Part shown: in pieces, positions 43,335 to 51,504 of the stretch
Layout of the letters: each line of letters opens with the position of its first letter
Position numbering within the stretch: the stretch's first letter is position 1
Source of the DNA: JANQIO01 sp965229625
GTDB lineage: Bacteria; Pseudomonadota; Gammaproteobacteria; Pseudomonadales; Halieaceae
Assembly (NCBI GenBank): GCA_965229625.1
Contig: CBDDJJ010000001.1
Span: forward strand, 1,302,001-1,366,000
Reading direction: 5' to 3'
DNA length: 64,000 nucleotides
Position numbers and translations under genes: made by a program
Notes under the pieces: model-generated
Seen by the model: only the letters and a program-made list of their open reading frames with translations
Database searches by the model: none
What the model was told of the DNA's origin: nothing

Positions 43335-43444
43335 GCATCCCCCTGGCCGCCCGATTATTGTGAGCGTGCCTAGGGAGGTATAGCTAGTATTTGCTAACCC
43401 TTCAACTAAGCCGACGTTTAGGCCAATTGGCTGGTGACGCCTGG

Positions 43445-45316
43445 TCAGGCGGCGCGCAGCGCCCGGCCCAGGGTTTGCTGGCCCAGGGATTCGGTAAAGC
43501 CTTCCCCGACCCAGGCATCTTCGCCCTTGATCATTACCCGGGTTACCACGCCGTCGGAACGGTTGACCATCTGGGCATGATCAAACAGCTCTCGGTGTAC
43601 CAACTGGCGGTTGGGATCGCACTCATAGCTGGCCAGTGCCTGTGGGTCGATCAGCACCATGTCGGCCTGGGCACCGATTTCCAGGGTGCCCACGTCCAGC
43701 CCGAAGAAGGCGGCCGGTTCAGAGGTGAGCCGCTGCACCATGCGCGATACCGTGGCGAGGTCCACTTCCTGGGCCCGCTTGAGGCTGCCCAGGTTGCCGT
43801 CAAAGAAGGCCATGTTGGTGATGTGAGCACCGGAATCGTTGAAGCCCGGCAGCGCATCCTTGTGCAGCAACATTTCCAGGGTACGCTCATTGCCGACATT
43901 GGCCTGGTCGACCCAGAAGCGGAAGTTCTTGTCGTAGGTTCGCAGCAGGTGAATCATGAAGTCGGCATCGTCGCCGACCGGGGCCGGGAACAGGTCGAAG
44001 GCTGCCTTTTCCGCCTCGGAGCGGGCCTGGCTGGCATCGCCCTGCTGGTAACGGGCCACCCGGTCAAACACCTGCTGGAAGCTGTCGCCGTCCCAGTCGG
44101 ACACCGGGGCGCCGTCAAACACCATGCGCTTGAGGTCGCGAATCACGAGGCTGTCAGGCGCGCCGAGTTTTGTCTTGATGGTCGCCCAGTTGAACCCGCG
44201 GCGGCCGTGGTGCCAGTCGGCACGGAATTCCTCGACCCAGGCCGGGTCATTCATCAGCGCCAGACGTCCTTCGCGGTCATCGTACTCCCTGGCTATCAAC
44301 TTGCAGGTGGAGGGCATCTCCTCGAACAGCGGGCTGACGATTCCGTCGCTCCAGACACGGAAATTGGTGCCCAGCGCCTGGAAGTGGATATTGCCGTTGA
44401 AGAACTTTGAGTTCATCAGGCCGGCAAAGGAGAGGAACGGGTTGCGCTTGCCCGCCAATTCAGCGAAGTCCACGGCAGCCAGCGCCGACGTCTTCAACGG
44501 CTTGCCATGCAGGCGACCGCTGGTCAGCGCGAAATATTTGAAAGCCAGCAGGCGATTCTCAATGATCGGCGTGGTTTGCCACACCTTGTCCCGCTCTCGC
44601 ACCACCTTCAACAGCCGCTTCATTTCCTTGTAGGAAGCGAACTGGGTGGGGATACGCTTGTCAGTGTTGGGATCGTTCGACAGGTAGTGGAACGGCAGCC
44701 CGTCAGTCGACAAGCCCATGTAGCCCTCGTCCAGGGCCTTCTCCAGCAACTCGCACATGCGATCCAATTCGGCCTCGGTGGGCGCGCGGCTAATGCTGGC
44801 TTCCAGGCCCATGACCTCCACCCGCAGCATGGAGTGCGGCACAAAGGCGGCGACATTTGGACCCAGCGGCATGTCGGCGAAGTGGTCCATGTACTCGCCA
44901 GTATCGTTCCAGGTGACCGCCTCGACGCACTTGGAAAGCACCTTCTTGGGAATGTTCTCCACCCGGGTAAAGCAGTCCACGATGGGATCCTGGTCGCCGC
45001 TGCGCTGGGTGCCGAAGCAAGTCCCCAGGCTGCAATTGCCCACCAGCACCGTGGTCGTGCCATGGCGCACCGCCTCAGGCAGCCCCGGGTCCAGGTCCAC
45101 TTCAAGGTCCAGGTGGGTATGGATATCCAGCAGGCCCGGCATCAGCCACTGGCCGCTGCCGTCGACAACTCTCTCGGCCAGTTCAGGGGCCAGCACCGTA
45201 CCCTTGGCCACAATGCTGCCGTCCTTCACCGCGATATCGATCTGCTGCGGCGCGGTGCCGCGGCCGTCAAAAACCAGTGCGCCCTGGATCAGGGTGTCCC
45301 AGACCTGCTTCGCCAT
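43445..45316 (-). CDS. N-acyl-D-amino-acid deacylase-type amidohydrolase
   Basis: A 623-residue amidohydrolase of the D-aminoacylase / dihydroorotase-like group. The metal motif PGLLDIHTHLDLE is at 60-72 (H66, H68), and the D-aminoacylase-type metal Cys appears in VGNCSLG (C95). FNDSGAHITNMAFFDG supplies the late Asp of the barrel, and the C-terminal beta sandwich ends with the usual GEDAWVGEGFTESLGQ. Length is above the roughly 480-550 of typical D-aminoacylases, as in the larger uncharacterised amidohydrolase-3 proteins. Substrate not certain. Confidence 0.87.
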   Translation of the reverse strand: MAKQVWDTLIQGALVFDGRGTAPQQIDIAVKDGSIVAKGTVLAPELAERVVDGSGQWLMPGLLDIHTHLDLEVDLDPGLPEAVRHGTTTVLVGNCSLGTCFGTQRSGDQDPIVDCFTRVENIPKKVLSKCVEAVTWNDTGEYMDHFADMPLGPNVAAFVPHSMLRVEVMGLEASISRAPTEAELDRMCELLEKALDEGYMGLSTDGLPFHYLSNDPNTDKRIPTQFASYKEMKRLLKVVRERDKVWQTTPIIENRLLAFKYFALTSGRLHGKPLKTSALAAVDFAELAGKRNPFLSFAGLMNSKFFNGNIHFQALGTNFRVWSDGIVSPLFEEMPSTCKLIAREYDDREGRLALMNDPAWVEEFRADWHHGRRGFNWATIKTKLGAPDSLVIRDLKRMVFDGAPVSDWDGDSFQQVFDRVARYQQGDASQARSEAEKAAFDLFPAPVGDDADFMIHLLRTYDKNFRFWVDQANVGNERTLEMLLHKDALPGFNDSGAHITNMAFFDGNLGSLKRAQEVDLATVSRMVQRLTSEPAAFFGLDVGTLEIGAQADMVLIDPQALASYECDPNRQLVHRELFDHAQMVNRSDGVVTRVMIKGEDAWVGEGFTESLGQQTLGRALRAA

Positions 45317-45521
45317 GTATTACTGCCTCGTTCTCATTGTGCCGGTGCTATCTTAGTGCCAATACACGGGATAATGGCCCGTGCAAATATTCGCGAGCGC
45401 TGTGCGTAAACGCGCAGCACTCCGCTGTGGCCTGATAGTCTACAAAAAATGCACAATCACGACAGGGCTGACCAGCCCGAGCCTGGACAAAACCTGCAGC
45501 AGTCTATTTAAGGAGCCCACC

Positions 45522-45926
45522 ATGGAACTGCCCGCCATCTCGCTACTGTCTGTCACGCCCATCTACATTGCTATATTGGGCCTAATCTTTGTTCCTATAA
45601 CGCTGCGGGTCGGCCTGTTCCGGGTGAATCACAAGGTGGATATCGGGGATGGCGGCGACGAGGACCTGCTGCGGCTGATCCGCTGCCAGGCCAATTTCGT
45701 GGAAACCACGCCACTGGCGGTGGCGCTACTGGTGGTGATGGAGTTGATGGGCGCCGGTGACACCTGGCTACATGCGCTGGGCGCCACACTCGTCGTCGCG
45801 CGGCTGCTGCACTACCTCGGCCTGAGCGGCATGGGCCCGTTCATTGGCCGCCCCGCTGGAATGGTGGGCACCTTCGCCGTCTACCTGGTGAGCAGCGTGT
45901 GGATACTCACGGCGGCGCTAGGCTGA
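45522..45926 (+). CDS. MAPEG-family membrane protein (second)
   Basis: A 134-residue MAPEG protein related to YecN-like members. Four hydrophobic helices are seen, with the family pattern LIRCQANFVETTPLAVALL near 50-68 and ARLLHYLGLSGMGPFIGRPAGMVGTF near the end. ATG 45522 has a strong AAGGAG site; the longer in-frame ORF upstream is not supported. It differs from the MAPEG protein at 29012. Possible glutathione or lipid-peroxide chemistry is family inference only. Confidence 0.88.
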   Translation: MELPAISLLSVTPIYIAILGLIFVPITLRVGLFRVNHKVDIGDGGDEDLLRLIRCQANFVETTPLAVALLVVMELMGAGDTWLHALGATLVVARLLHYLGLSGMGPFIGRPAGMVGTFAVYLVSSVWILTAALG

Positions 45927-45970
45927 ACCTCGACCGCACCACCCTGGCATACACGCTTTCAAAACGGTTC

Positions 45971-45979
45971 TGCTATGAT
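45971..45979 (+). promoter_or_regulatory. Extended -10 element upstream of the second TSUP gene
   Basis: TGCTATGAT is an extended -10 (TG-n-TATGAT) followed by a GCGC discriminator, 51 bp before the TSUP ATG. No -35 is evident, which extended -10 promoters tolerate. Confidence 0.45.
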
Positions 45980-45985
45980 GCGCGC

Positions 45986-46014
45986 CCGGCCCCGCGAGGG
46001 GCCGGTGTTGTTTT
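45986..46014 (+). terminator. GC hairpin with T-run in the TSUP leader
   Basis: CCGGCCCC (45986-45993) pairs with GGGGCCGG (45998-46005) over a GCGA loop, followed by TGTTGTTTT. It could end the MAPEG transcript or act as an attenuator between the -10 element and the TSUP start. Confidence 0.6.
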
Positions 46015-46029
46015 CAGGAACAGGACCTC

Positions 46030-46803
46030 ATGGCCGAGCTGGCACTCTGGCAATACCTGCTGATCGCCCTGCTGTTTATCTGGGGGGGCTTTGTGCGCTC
46101 CGGGCTGGGTTTCGGCGGCGCCGTGCTCACCCTGCCCTTCCTGCTACTGATCCTTGACCAGCCGCTGGTGTTCCTGCCGCTTATCGGCGTCCACCTGTTG
46201 ATCTTCTCATCACTGACCGTGTGGCAGAGCCACCGTGCCGACCACTCCGCAGGCTCTCAACCCACAACAGTCAACTGGCCCTTCGTCCGCTGGGCGCTGA
46301 TCGTCATGGCCATCCCCAAGGCCATCGGCGTTCTCGGCGTTATCACGCTTCCCGGTGCGCTGATCAGCGGCTTCATCTTCAGCATCGTCACCCTGTACGC
46401 AATCAGCTACATCCTCAACCGCCCGATCCGCAGCAATAACAAGGTGGTGGATACCGGCCTCATTGCCCTGGGCGGCTACGTCAGCGGCACCTCCCTGATC
46501 GCAGCGCCACTGGTGGTTCCCGTTGCCGCCAGCCGCATGCCCAAAGAGCAACTCCGGGATACCCTGTTTGCCCTGTGGTTCATCCTGGTGCTGGTCAAAC
46601 TGATCGCCTTCCTGGCTGCCGGTGTCGATATGCAGTGGATACATCACCTGTGGCTGCTGCCCTGTGCCGCCATCGGCCACGTGATTGGCCTCAAGTTTCA
46701 CGACTACGCATTGCAGCGGGATACAGCGCTTTTCTTCCGGGTTTTGGGCGCAGGGCTGCTGGTCGTCAGCCTGGTGGGACTCGGACGTCTGTTCGCTGGC
46801 TGA
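46030..46803 (+). CDS. TSUP-family transporter (TauE/SafE), second
   Basis: A 257-residue TSUP permease. The first half signature is FVRSGLGFGGAVLTLPFLLL (about 23-42) and the second half has LGGYVSGTSLIAAPLVVPVA, marking the paired repeats; about eight helices are expected. It is only distantly like the TSUP protein at 18882. ATG 46030 follows AGGAACAGG. A terminator-like hairpin stands in its short leader. Substrate unknown, probably a sulfur or organic anion. Confidence 0.88.
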   Translation: MAELALWQYLLIALLFIWGGFVRSGLGFGGAVLTLPFLLLILDQPLVFLPLIGVHLLIFSSLTVWQSHRADHSAGSQPTTVNWPFVRWALIVMAIPKAIGVLGVITLPGALISGFIFSIVTLYAISYILNRPIRSNNKVVDTGLIALGGYVSGTSLIAAPLVVPVAASRMPKEQLRDTLFALWFILVLVKLIAFLAAGVDMQWIHHLWLLPCAAIGHVIGLKFHDYALQRDTALFFRVLGAGLLVVSLVGLGRLFAG

Positions 46804-47015
46804 GATTAGTATCGAATCCCCTAAAGATGCACTCCGTAGGTCGGACGCTAGCTGTCAGTTTGCCTTCCCGGACACGCTAGCAACGTGACGTCCCTGCCTC
46901 GCTCGGGAACGCGGATCGCCGTCCGGGCCGTTGACGGTGCGGGAAGGTGCCCATCCAGCTCAGACCTTTGTTTAGCGCAGGGTTCCTGCTTGCCCATTAA
47001 TTAACACTGGGTGGA
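46804..47015. other. Intergenic region with no recognised gene
   Basis: About 210 bp between the TSUP gene and the inverted-repeat element. Reading both strands shows no credible start with ribosome site and no tRNA-like fold. It may belong to the same repetitive element as the hairpin that follows. Confidence 0.5.
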
Positions 47016-47205
47016 GTGGCGCGACGCCTTCACGGGTCCGGGAACCTTCAGGGCGCGCTTGGGGTGGCCGTCTGGTGACAGGGGTTTTCTGCGAGCACTG
47101 TCCGAGTCCGAGTTTTTGAGCAGCAAAAACCGTCGAGTTGCGCAGCAGCCTGTCACCAGCGGCCACCCCGCGCCCGTTCCCGGGCCCGTGAAGGCGTCGC
47201 GCCAC
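47016..47205. repeat. Long imperfect inverted repeat (about 190 nt)
   Basis: The outer arms, 47016-47036 and 47185-47205, are perfect 21-bp complements (GTGGCGCGACGCCTTCACGGG and its reverse complement). Further inward GGGAAC/GTTCCC, GGGTGGCC/GGCCACCC and CTGGTGACAGG/CCTGTCACCAG also pair, and the centre has GGTTTT against AAAACC. The result is a cruciform or RNA hairpin of about 60 pairs per side with bulges. Overlapping ORFs on both strands are by-products. It resembles a MITE or bacterial interspersed palindromic element. Confidence 0.8.
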
Positions 47206-47230
47206 GGGCTACCGGCACAAAACAAAGAAA

Positions 47231-47260
47231 CAAAAAAACCCGGCCAATATTGCAGCCGGG
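47231..47260 (-). terminator. Rho-independent terminator of the 47.3-48.0 kb gene pair
   Basis: Stem CCCGGC (47239-47244) / GCCGGG (47255-47260), followed on the minus strand by a run of T. It lies about 50 bp beyond the stop at 47309. Confidence 0.8.
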
Positions 47261-47308
47261 CGAAGGGTAGGGGTTCTTTAACCCACCGGAGTTTTCTGGA
47301 GAGGCCCG

Positions 47309-47710
47309 CTAAGCAGCGGCCTCGATGTTCAGCCCAATCGAGCGGGCGACCGCGCCGAAGCTGTAGTCGTCCATTTGCAGTTCCCTGAGAGTGTCGCGGG
47401 CCTCGTCGGCCTGCTTGCCCTCAGCGCGCTTTTCCAGGGTCGGCAGAATGCCGATGCGGCTCACCATCTGCCAGGTGCCCGTGGCACGCTTGCGTTTGCG
47501 CTGGCCCCAGGACAGGGCCTCCTCGTAGGCGTAGAAGGCCTTGAGCGCCAGGCGTTCGTCTTCGTTGACGTCCGGGTGCTCCGCCGCGCGCAGGTCCACC
47601 GCGCGACGATAGGCCTGTTTGGCCAGGTCTTCATGGCCACGCCGGGTGGCGTTATCCGCGAAGACGTAACACAGTTCGGGTTTCTTGATTCTCAATACCA
47701 ACTCGTGCAT
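47309..47710 (-). CDS. Hypothetical protein
   Basis: A 133-residue cytoplasmic helical protein I do not recognise. It begins MHELVLRIKKPELCYVFADNATRRG, has a region that could be one tetratricopeptide-like helix pair (HEDLAKQAYRRAVDLRAAEHP), a basic patch (WGQRKRKRATGTW) and ends with DDYSFGAVARSIGLNIEAAA. The start at 47710 is well supported by GAAGGAGGG. It follows a small gene by 23 bp and is ended by a clear terminator, so the two make a short operon of unknown role. Confidence 0.7.
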   Translation of the reverse strand: MHELVLRIKKPELCYVFADNATRRGHEDLAKQAYRRAVDLRAAEHPDVNEDERLALKAFYAYEEALSWGQRKRKRATGTWQMVSRIGILPTLEKRAEGKQADEARDTLRELQMDDYSFGAVARSIGLNIEAAA

Positions 47711-47733
47711 CGCTCTACCCTCCTTCAGTGTCA

Positions 47734-48009
47734 TTACTCGCCCGCCGGGCTGGTCAGCTCAAAATGCCCCAGCAGGCTCCTGAACTCCTCAGCCACCGTG
47801 TGGATGGCTTCCCGGATACCGCCGCTTTCCGGCCTGGCGCCGGCCAGCGTTACCGTCTGCTGGCCTCGCTCGACCAGCGCCGCCAGCGCGGTCATCTCGA
47901 ATTCCGTGAATTCCACGGTGATGCGTTCTGGTTCAAGGCCCCGGGTCTTCACTGCAAATTCCGTTCGTGTTGTCGATGTTGCACATGGTAGGCGGAGCGC
48001 CGCCGACAC
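47734..48009 (-). CDS. Hypothetical protein
   Basis: A protein of up to 91 residues with no recognised family. The body is RITVEFTEFEMTALAALVERG, a strand followed by a helix, and an acidic helix REAIHTVAEEFRSLLGHFEL. The start is uncertain: GTG 48009 has no ribosome site; GTG 47952 has GGAA upstream and would give 72 residues starting before TRGLEPERITVEF, where the protein-like sequence begins. Operon partner of the next gene (23 bp apart). Confidence 0.6.
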   Translation of the reverse strand: MSAALRLPCATSTTRTEFAVKTRGLEPERITVEFTEFEMTALAALVERGQQTVTLAGARPESGGIREAIHTVAEEFRSLLGHFELTSPAGE

Positions 48010-48103
48010 GGCATTGCCGGCGGCGCCAGACAGTTGGCATCCGGCGCCATCATTATTTTCCGTTTCATTTCAATAGCTTGAGAGGTCACAAATACAAAAG
48101 CAC

Positions 48104-48134
48104 AAAAAAAACCCGGCTCAAATGAGCCGGGTTT
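48104..48134 (-). terminator. Rho-independent terminator (second of a tandem pair)
   Basis: Perfect 11-bp stem AAACCCGGCTC (48109-48119) / GAGCCGGGTTT (48124-48134) with loop AAAT; on the minus strand it is followed by TTTTTTT. It is 100 bp beyond another terminator on the same strand with no ORF between, so it may end a separate small transcript. Confidence 0.85.
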
Positions 48135-48233
48135 AACCTGACGCCCCGGGGGTGGGCGCGTTCGGGGTTGGTATCAAATATCGATACACACACATGTACG
48201 CCGGGTATTTTCAATCCGGATCACCGCGCCCAC

Positions 48234-48265
48234 AAAAAAAGGCCCGGGAAAGACTTTCCCGGGCC
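48234..48265 (-). terminator. Rho-independent terminator of the PdsO gene
   Basis: GGCCCGGGAAAG (48241-48252) and CTTTCCCGGGCC (48254-48265) form a very stable stem; on the minus strand it is followed by seven T. It lies about 115 bp beyond the pdsO stop. Confidence 0.88.
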
Positions 48266-48380
48266 AAGGGTCTACTTTGGGGTTGCAGGTGGGGCCGCGA
48301 GGCCCCGGGGCGGCAGCAGCCCGCCGGGGAATGCGAGGCCGCTGCCAGTGGCACGGATTTTGAGTCCGCGCCAGGGGAAA

Positions 48381-49106
48381 TCATTCGATGCCGGCAATAC
48401 CCTCCGCGCTGCCCTGGGTAAGCTGAATCTTCACCGAGCGCTCCAGGGCGTAGGCATCCAGGTCACCTGCACCTGCGGTGGAGCGGCTGGCGCCGTGACT
48501 GAAGCTGGCAATACGCACCGAATCGACACCAGCCTGCTCCAGCAGGTTTGCCACGTGGCTGACGCGGCCGACGGACAATTGCTGGTTGTAGGCATCGTCG
48601 CCGCGGGGGTCGGCGTAACCATCCAGTCGGATCGCAATTTGCGGATTGGCCACCAGGAATTCCGCCAGCGCCGCCAGCCGCAGCTGGCCGGTGTTGGTCA
48701 GCTCCGCCTCACCGGTCTTGAACAGCATTTCGAGCTGTAACTGGTCGAGCACCAGTTGCGCGTAGTGTTCGTTGGAAGCCTGCGCTGCTTCCAGGTCGGC
48801 CTCGGTGCGGGCCAGGGCCTGCTCCGAGCTCTGCAGGGCCTGGCGTGCATCGGCCAGCTGCTGCTTCGAGGTTTCCGCTTCCGCGGCCTCATCCATGGTC
48901 TGGTGCATCCAGGCCGTGAGCAGGCCGCCGCCCAGCAGGCCCAGTGGTCCACCCAGCGCCACGCCGGCGGCGGTGGCACCGATGAAGGTCGCGCCCTTCT
49001 TCGCTTCCAGCCAGTCGTCGGCGTGGGCCGGGGGAATGGTTGCCAGCGCCAGCAGGCTGCCGAGCGCAATGCATTTGGTAGTTCGTGTCTTGTTACTGAA
49101 GCCCAT
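48381..49106 (-). CDS. pdsO: Sortase-system OmpA-like protein PdsO
   Basis: A 241-residue OmpA-family protein. A signal peptide (1-29) is followed by a Gly-rich membrane-active stretch (ATFIGATAAGVALGGPLGLLGGG, about 38-60), a coiled coil (70-115, Ala/Gln/Glu-rich) and an OmpA-like peptidoglycan-binding domain (about 125-232, with LDGYADPRGDDAYNQQLS and ERSVKIQL). This layout fits PdsO, the OmpA-like partner of the proteobacterial dedicated sortase system, and the sortase genes lie on the same strand 4.5 kb away. A general OmpA-like lipoprotein-type protein is the alternative. It has its own terminator. Confidence 0.75.
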   Translation of the reverse strand: MGFSNKTRTTKCIALGSLLALATIPPAHADDWLEAKKGATFIGATAAGVALGGPLGLLGGGLLTAWMHQTMDEAAEAETSKQQLADARQALQSSEQALARTEADLEAAQASNEHYAQLVLDQLQLEMLFKTGEAELTNTGQLRLAALAEFLVANPQIAIRLDGYADPRGDDAYNQQLSVGRVSHVANLLEQAGVDSVRIASFSHGASRSTAGAGDLDAYALERSVKIQLTQGSAEGIAGIE

Positions 49107-49289
49107 GGCTTTCTCCTCGTGGTCATGCGCCGGCGGCGCCGTTGAGGGTTATTACAGGGCAGAAATCGGGCATTGCCGCCGCGGGAATCAGGCGGTGTGG
49201 GGAACAATTCGGGCAGATTGTGGCAGGGGGCCTGCCAGACTGAGACTATGCGGTCGCTCGGCGGCAGGCCCCGCAGAATACGGAAAATG

Positions 49290-51422
49290 CTATGTCAGCG
49301 GCTCAACTCGGCAGGGAGTGCCATTGAACACCGGCATACCGCTGAACGTATCACGATGACGGTCGCTGTGGAGAAAGTTCACGTTTACGCCAGGGTATTT
49401 GCGACTGGTTCGCGTACTGCTGTCATAGTTATGCCCCCAGAACTGCTGGATGACGATGACACCTCGCCGAACGCTGGCGCAAACGCGCGCCTCAATGACC
49501 ACTTCCCCCGTTCGCGATCCAACCCTTACCTTGTCCCCAGTCGACACGCCAAGACATTCGGCATCGTCAGGGTTGAGGGTCACCCAATTTCCTTTCGCCT
49601 TGCGCACTAAGGCTGGAATGTTGTGGGTCCACGAGTTGAACGTTTCGAGGCGTCGCGCGCCTGAGATAAGTGAAAACGGGTAGTCCGGGCAGGGTGCCGG
49701 TGTACTCTCCAATGCTTCGCGCAGGCTTCCGACAAATTCCGCGGGTGCGATGTGAATTTTTCTGTCCGGCGTTCTCAAGCCGCGCTTCAAAAATGCGCCA
49801 TAGTCGATGCTACCGAACTTCACGCCATAAGGGGCGGACTTGAGACGCTTGAGCCCACCCTTATTCCAAAGTAGCGCAGAATAAAGCCAGTCCTCAGACA
49901 CATTCGCGCCCAGGGCCTCAGCAATCTTTACCATGCGATCAACGAGGCGATCATTCAGGAAAGGCACGCCAGCGGACCTCGACAGTGCCTTGTAGATGTC
50001 CCACTCCGCTCGCGCTTCGCCGCGAGGGTCCACCAGTTTCGGTCGCCACTCCGCATGAGGATAGGGCTCAAAGTTCGACGTCATGAAATGAAACACACCC
50101 TTCTCATACTGTGTCGCGGCGGGAAGGTTGTAGTCCGCAAATGCGCCGGTATCGGATCTGTAAATGTCGATGCACACGAGGAGATCAAGCTTTCGAAGCG
50201 CCTCTTCAACGCGGGCTGTATTGGGAAAGGTGATGACTGGATTGCCGGCGACCACCACCAGCGCACGAATCCTGTCGGGGTCATCCGACAGCACATCGTC
50301 GGCAAAAACGCTGGCGGGCGGCCCGCCAAAGATCTGCGGGTACTTTCCGATGCGTGAAGGCGCGCGATTGTTCTTTTTCGTCGCCATGCGGATCAGGCCG
50401 GGTACGTCGATCGCACCTGGATTGAAGAACACTCCCCCGGGCCGGTCGATATTGCCGGTGATCGTGTTCAATACGCATACACACCACTCCGTCAGCGATG
50501 TGTTGTAGCTGGTTTGAACGCCAACTCGCGTCGTAACGAATGCGCCGTCGGCTGCCGCAAATTCGTCAGCAATGCGCTCAATTGTTTCCAGCGGGATACC
50601 CGTTCGAGCAATCGCTTCGTCAAGGGGTAGGGTTCGCAGCACATCACATAGTGTTTCAAAGCCCGTCACATGGTGGCGGATGAACTCCTGGTGGTATGCC
50701 CCGGTCGTAACAATTCTACGAATCATGCCGAGCAGCAGAAACAGGTCCGTGCCAGGCCGGATAGGAAGGTGCTCGCTGGCAGCGTGTTCTACGGTTTCCG
50801 TACGCCGCGGATCGACAACCACGACCTTGCCACCCCGGGCGCGGATATCCTGCAAGTCCTTTTCCACGCGCGGCCGCCGCTGCAATAGCGTCATTCCCTT
50901 TGTAGCAAAAGGATTCGTTCCAAGCAGCACAGCGTACTCGGCGTTTTCCGCGTCGGGTTGCAGAATGAGGTTTTCGTCACCGAGCATTCGCTGCGCCACG
51001 GCGCCGCGGTCCGTGTACTCAAGCGACAGGACATTAAAATTGTTTGGCGATCCAAAAGACTGGCCAAACGCCATAGAGAGCAGGATTGAGATACTGTCGG
51101 ACGCATTTCCCCAGTAGGTGGCGATTGCGTTCGGTCCATGCTCCGCACGTATCTCCCCCAGTTTCTGTCCGATTTCCTCGATAGCTGTATTCCAGCTCAC
51201 TTGCTCCCAACCCGCCGCCGCCTTGCGCTCGGGGAACAGCAGGCGGTCCGGGTCGTTCTGGTAGTCGGGTATGTGGGCGCCCTTGATGCAACCGCAGCCA
51301 TGCGTGACAGGATGATCGGCGTCAAATCGCACACGCTTCAGCACCCCGTTCTCAACATCGGCTTCAATGCCACAGAACTGTTCGCAGGCACCCACCTTGC
51401 AAAGGGTCTTTATACTTTCCAT
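49290..51422 (-). CDS. Molybdopterin-dependent oxidoreductase (DMSO reductase/formate dehydrogenase superfamily)
   Basis: A 710-residue bis-MGD oxidoreductase. The N-terminal 4Fe-4S ligands are among C8, C13, C17, C43 and C45 (CKVGACEQFC ... HGCGCIKG), followed by the WEQVSWNTAIEEI and ATYWGNASDS motifs, VVVDPRRTETVEHA for MGD binding and a C-terminal beta-barrel with VTLNPDDAECLGVSTGDKVRVGSRTG. No Tat signal, so it is cytoplasmic. Without partner subunits its substrate is open (formate-like, or hydratase-like as acetylene hydratase). Third-codon positions are less GC-rich than in flanking genes, suggesting transfer. Confidence 0.87.
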   Translation of the reverse strand: MESIKTLCKVGACEQFCGIEADVENGVLKRVRFDADHPVTHGCGCIKGAHIPDYQNDPDRLLFPERKAAAGWEQVSWNTAIEEIGQKLGEIRAEHGPNAIATYWGNASDSISILLSMAFGQSFGSPNNFNVLSLEYTDRGAVAQRMLGDENLILQPDAENAEYAVLLGTNPFATKGMTLLQRRPRVEKDLQDIRARGGKVVVVDPRRTETVEHAASEHLPIRPGTDLFLLLGMIRRIVTTGAYHQEFIRHHVTGFETLCDVLRTLPLDEAIARTGIPLETIERIADEFAAADGAFVTTRVGVQTSYNTSLTEWCVCVLNTITGNIDRPGGVFFNPGAIDVPGLIRMATKKNNRAPSRIGKYPQIFGGPPASVFADDVLSDDPDRIRALVVVAGNPVITFPNTARVEEALRKLDLLVCIDIYRSDTGAFADYNLPAATQYEKGVFHFMTSNFEPYPHAEWRPKLVDPRGEARAEWDIYKALSRSAGVPFLNDRLVDRMVKIAEALGANVSEDWLYSALLWNKGGLKRLKSAPYGVKFGSIDYGAFLKRGLRTPDRKIHIAPAEFVGSLREALESTPAPCPDYPFSLISGARRLETFNSWTHNIPALVRKAKGNWVTLNPDDAECLGVSTGDKVRVGSRTGEVVIEARVCASVRRGVIVIQQFWGHNYDSSTRTSRKYPGVNVNFLHSDRHRDTFSGMPVFNGTPCRVEPLT

Positions 51423-51504
51423 GTCGTACTCCTTTATTTAAGCGGGCACCCCGCGGTGCCTGCCAGCTGTAAATCGAGCCGAATGACGGCAGCAGCTAGT
51501 GAAA

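Noticed and set aside
41424..43373. 649-codon plus-strand open frame opposite the receptor and M15 peptidase genes
   Set aside because: It crosses two well-supported genes and has typical antisense composition in GC-rich DNA.
47011..47388. Open frames on both strands across the inverted repeat
   Set aside because: They mirror each other because of the palindrome, cross a terminator or a gene end, and lack ribosome sites.
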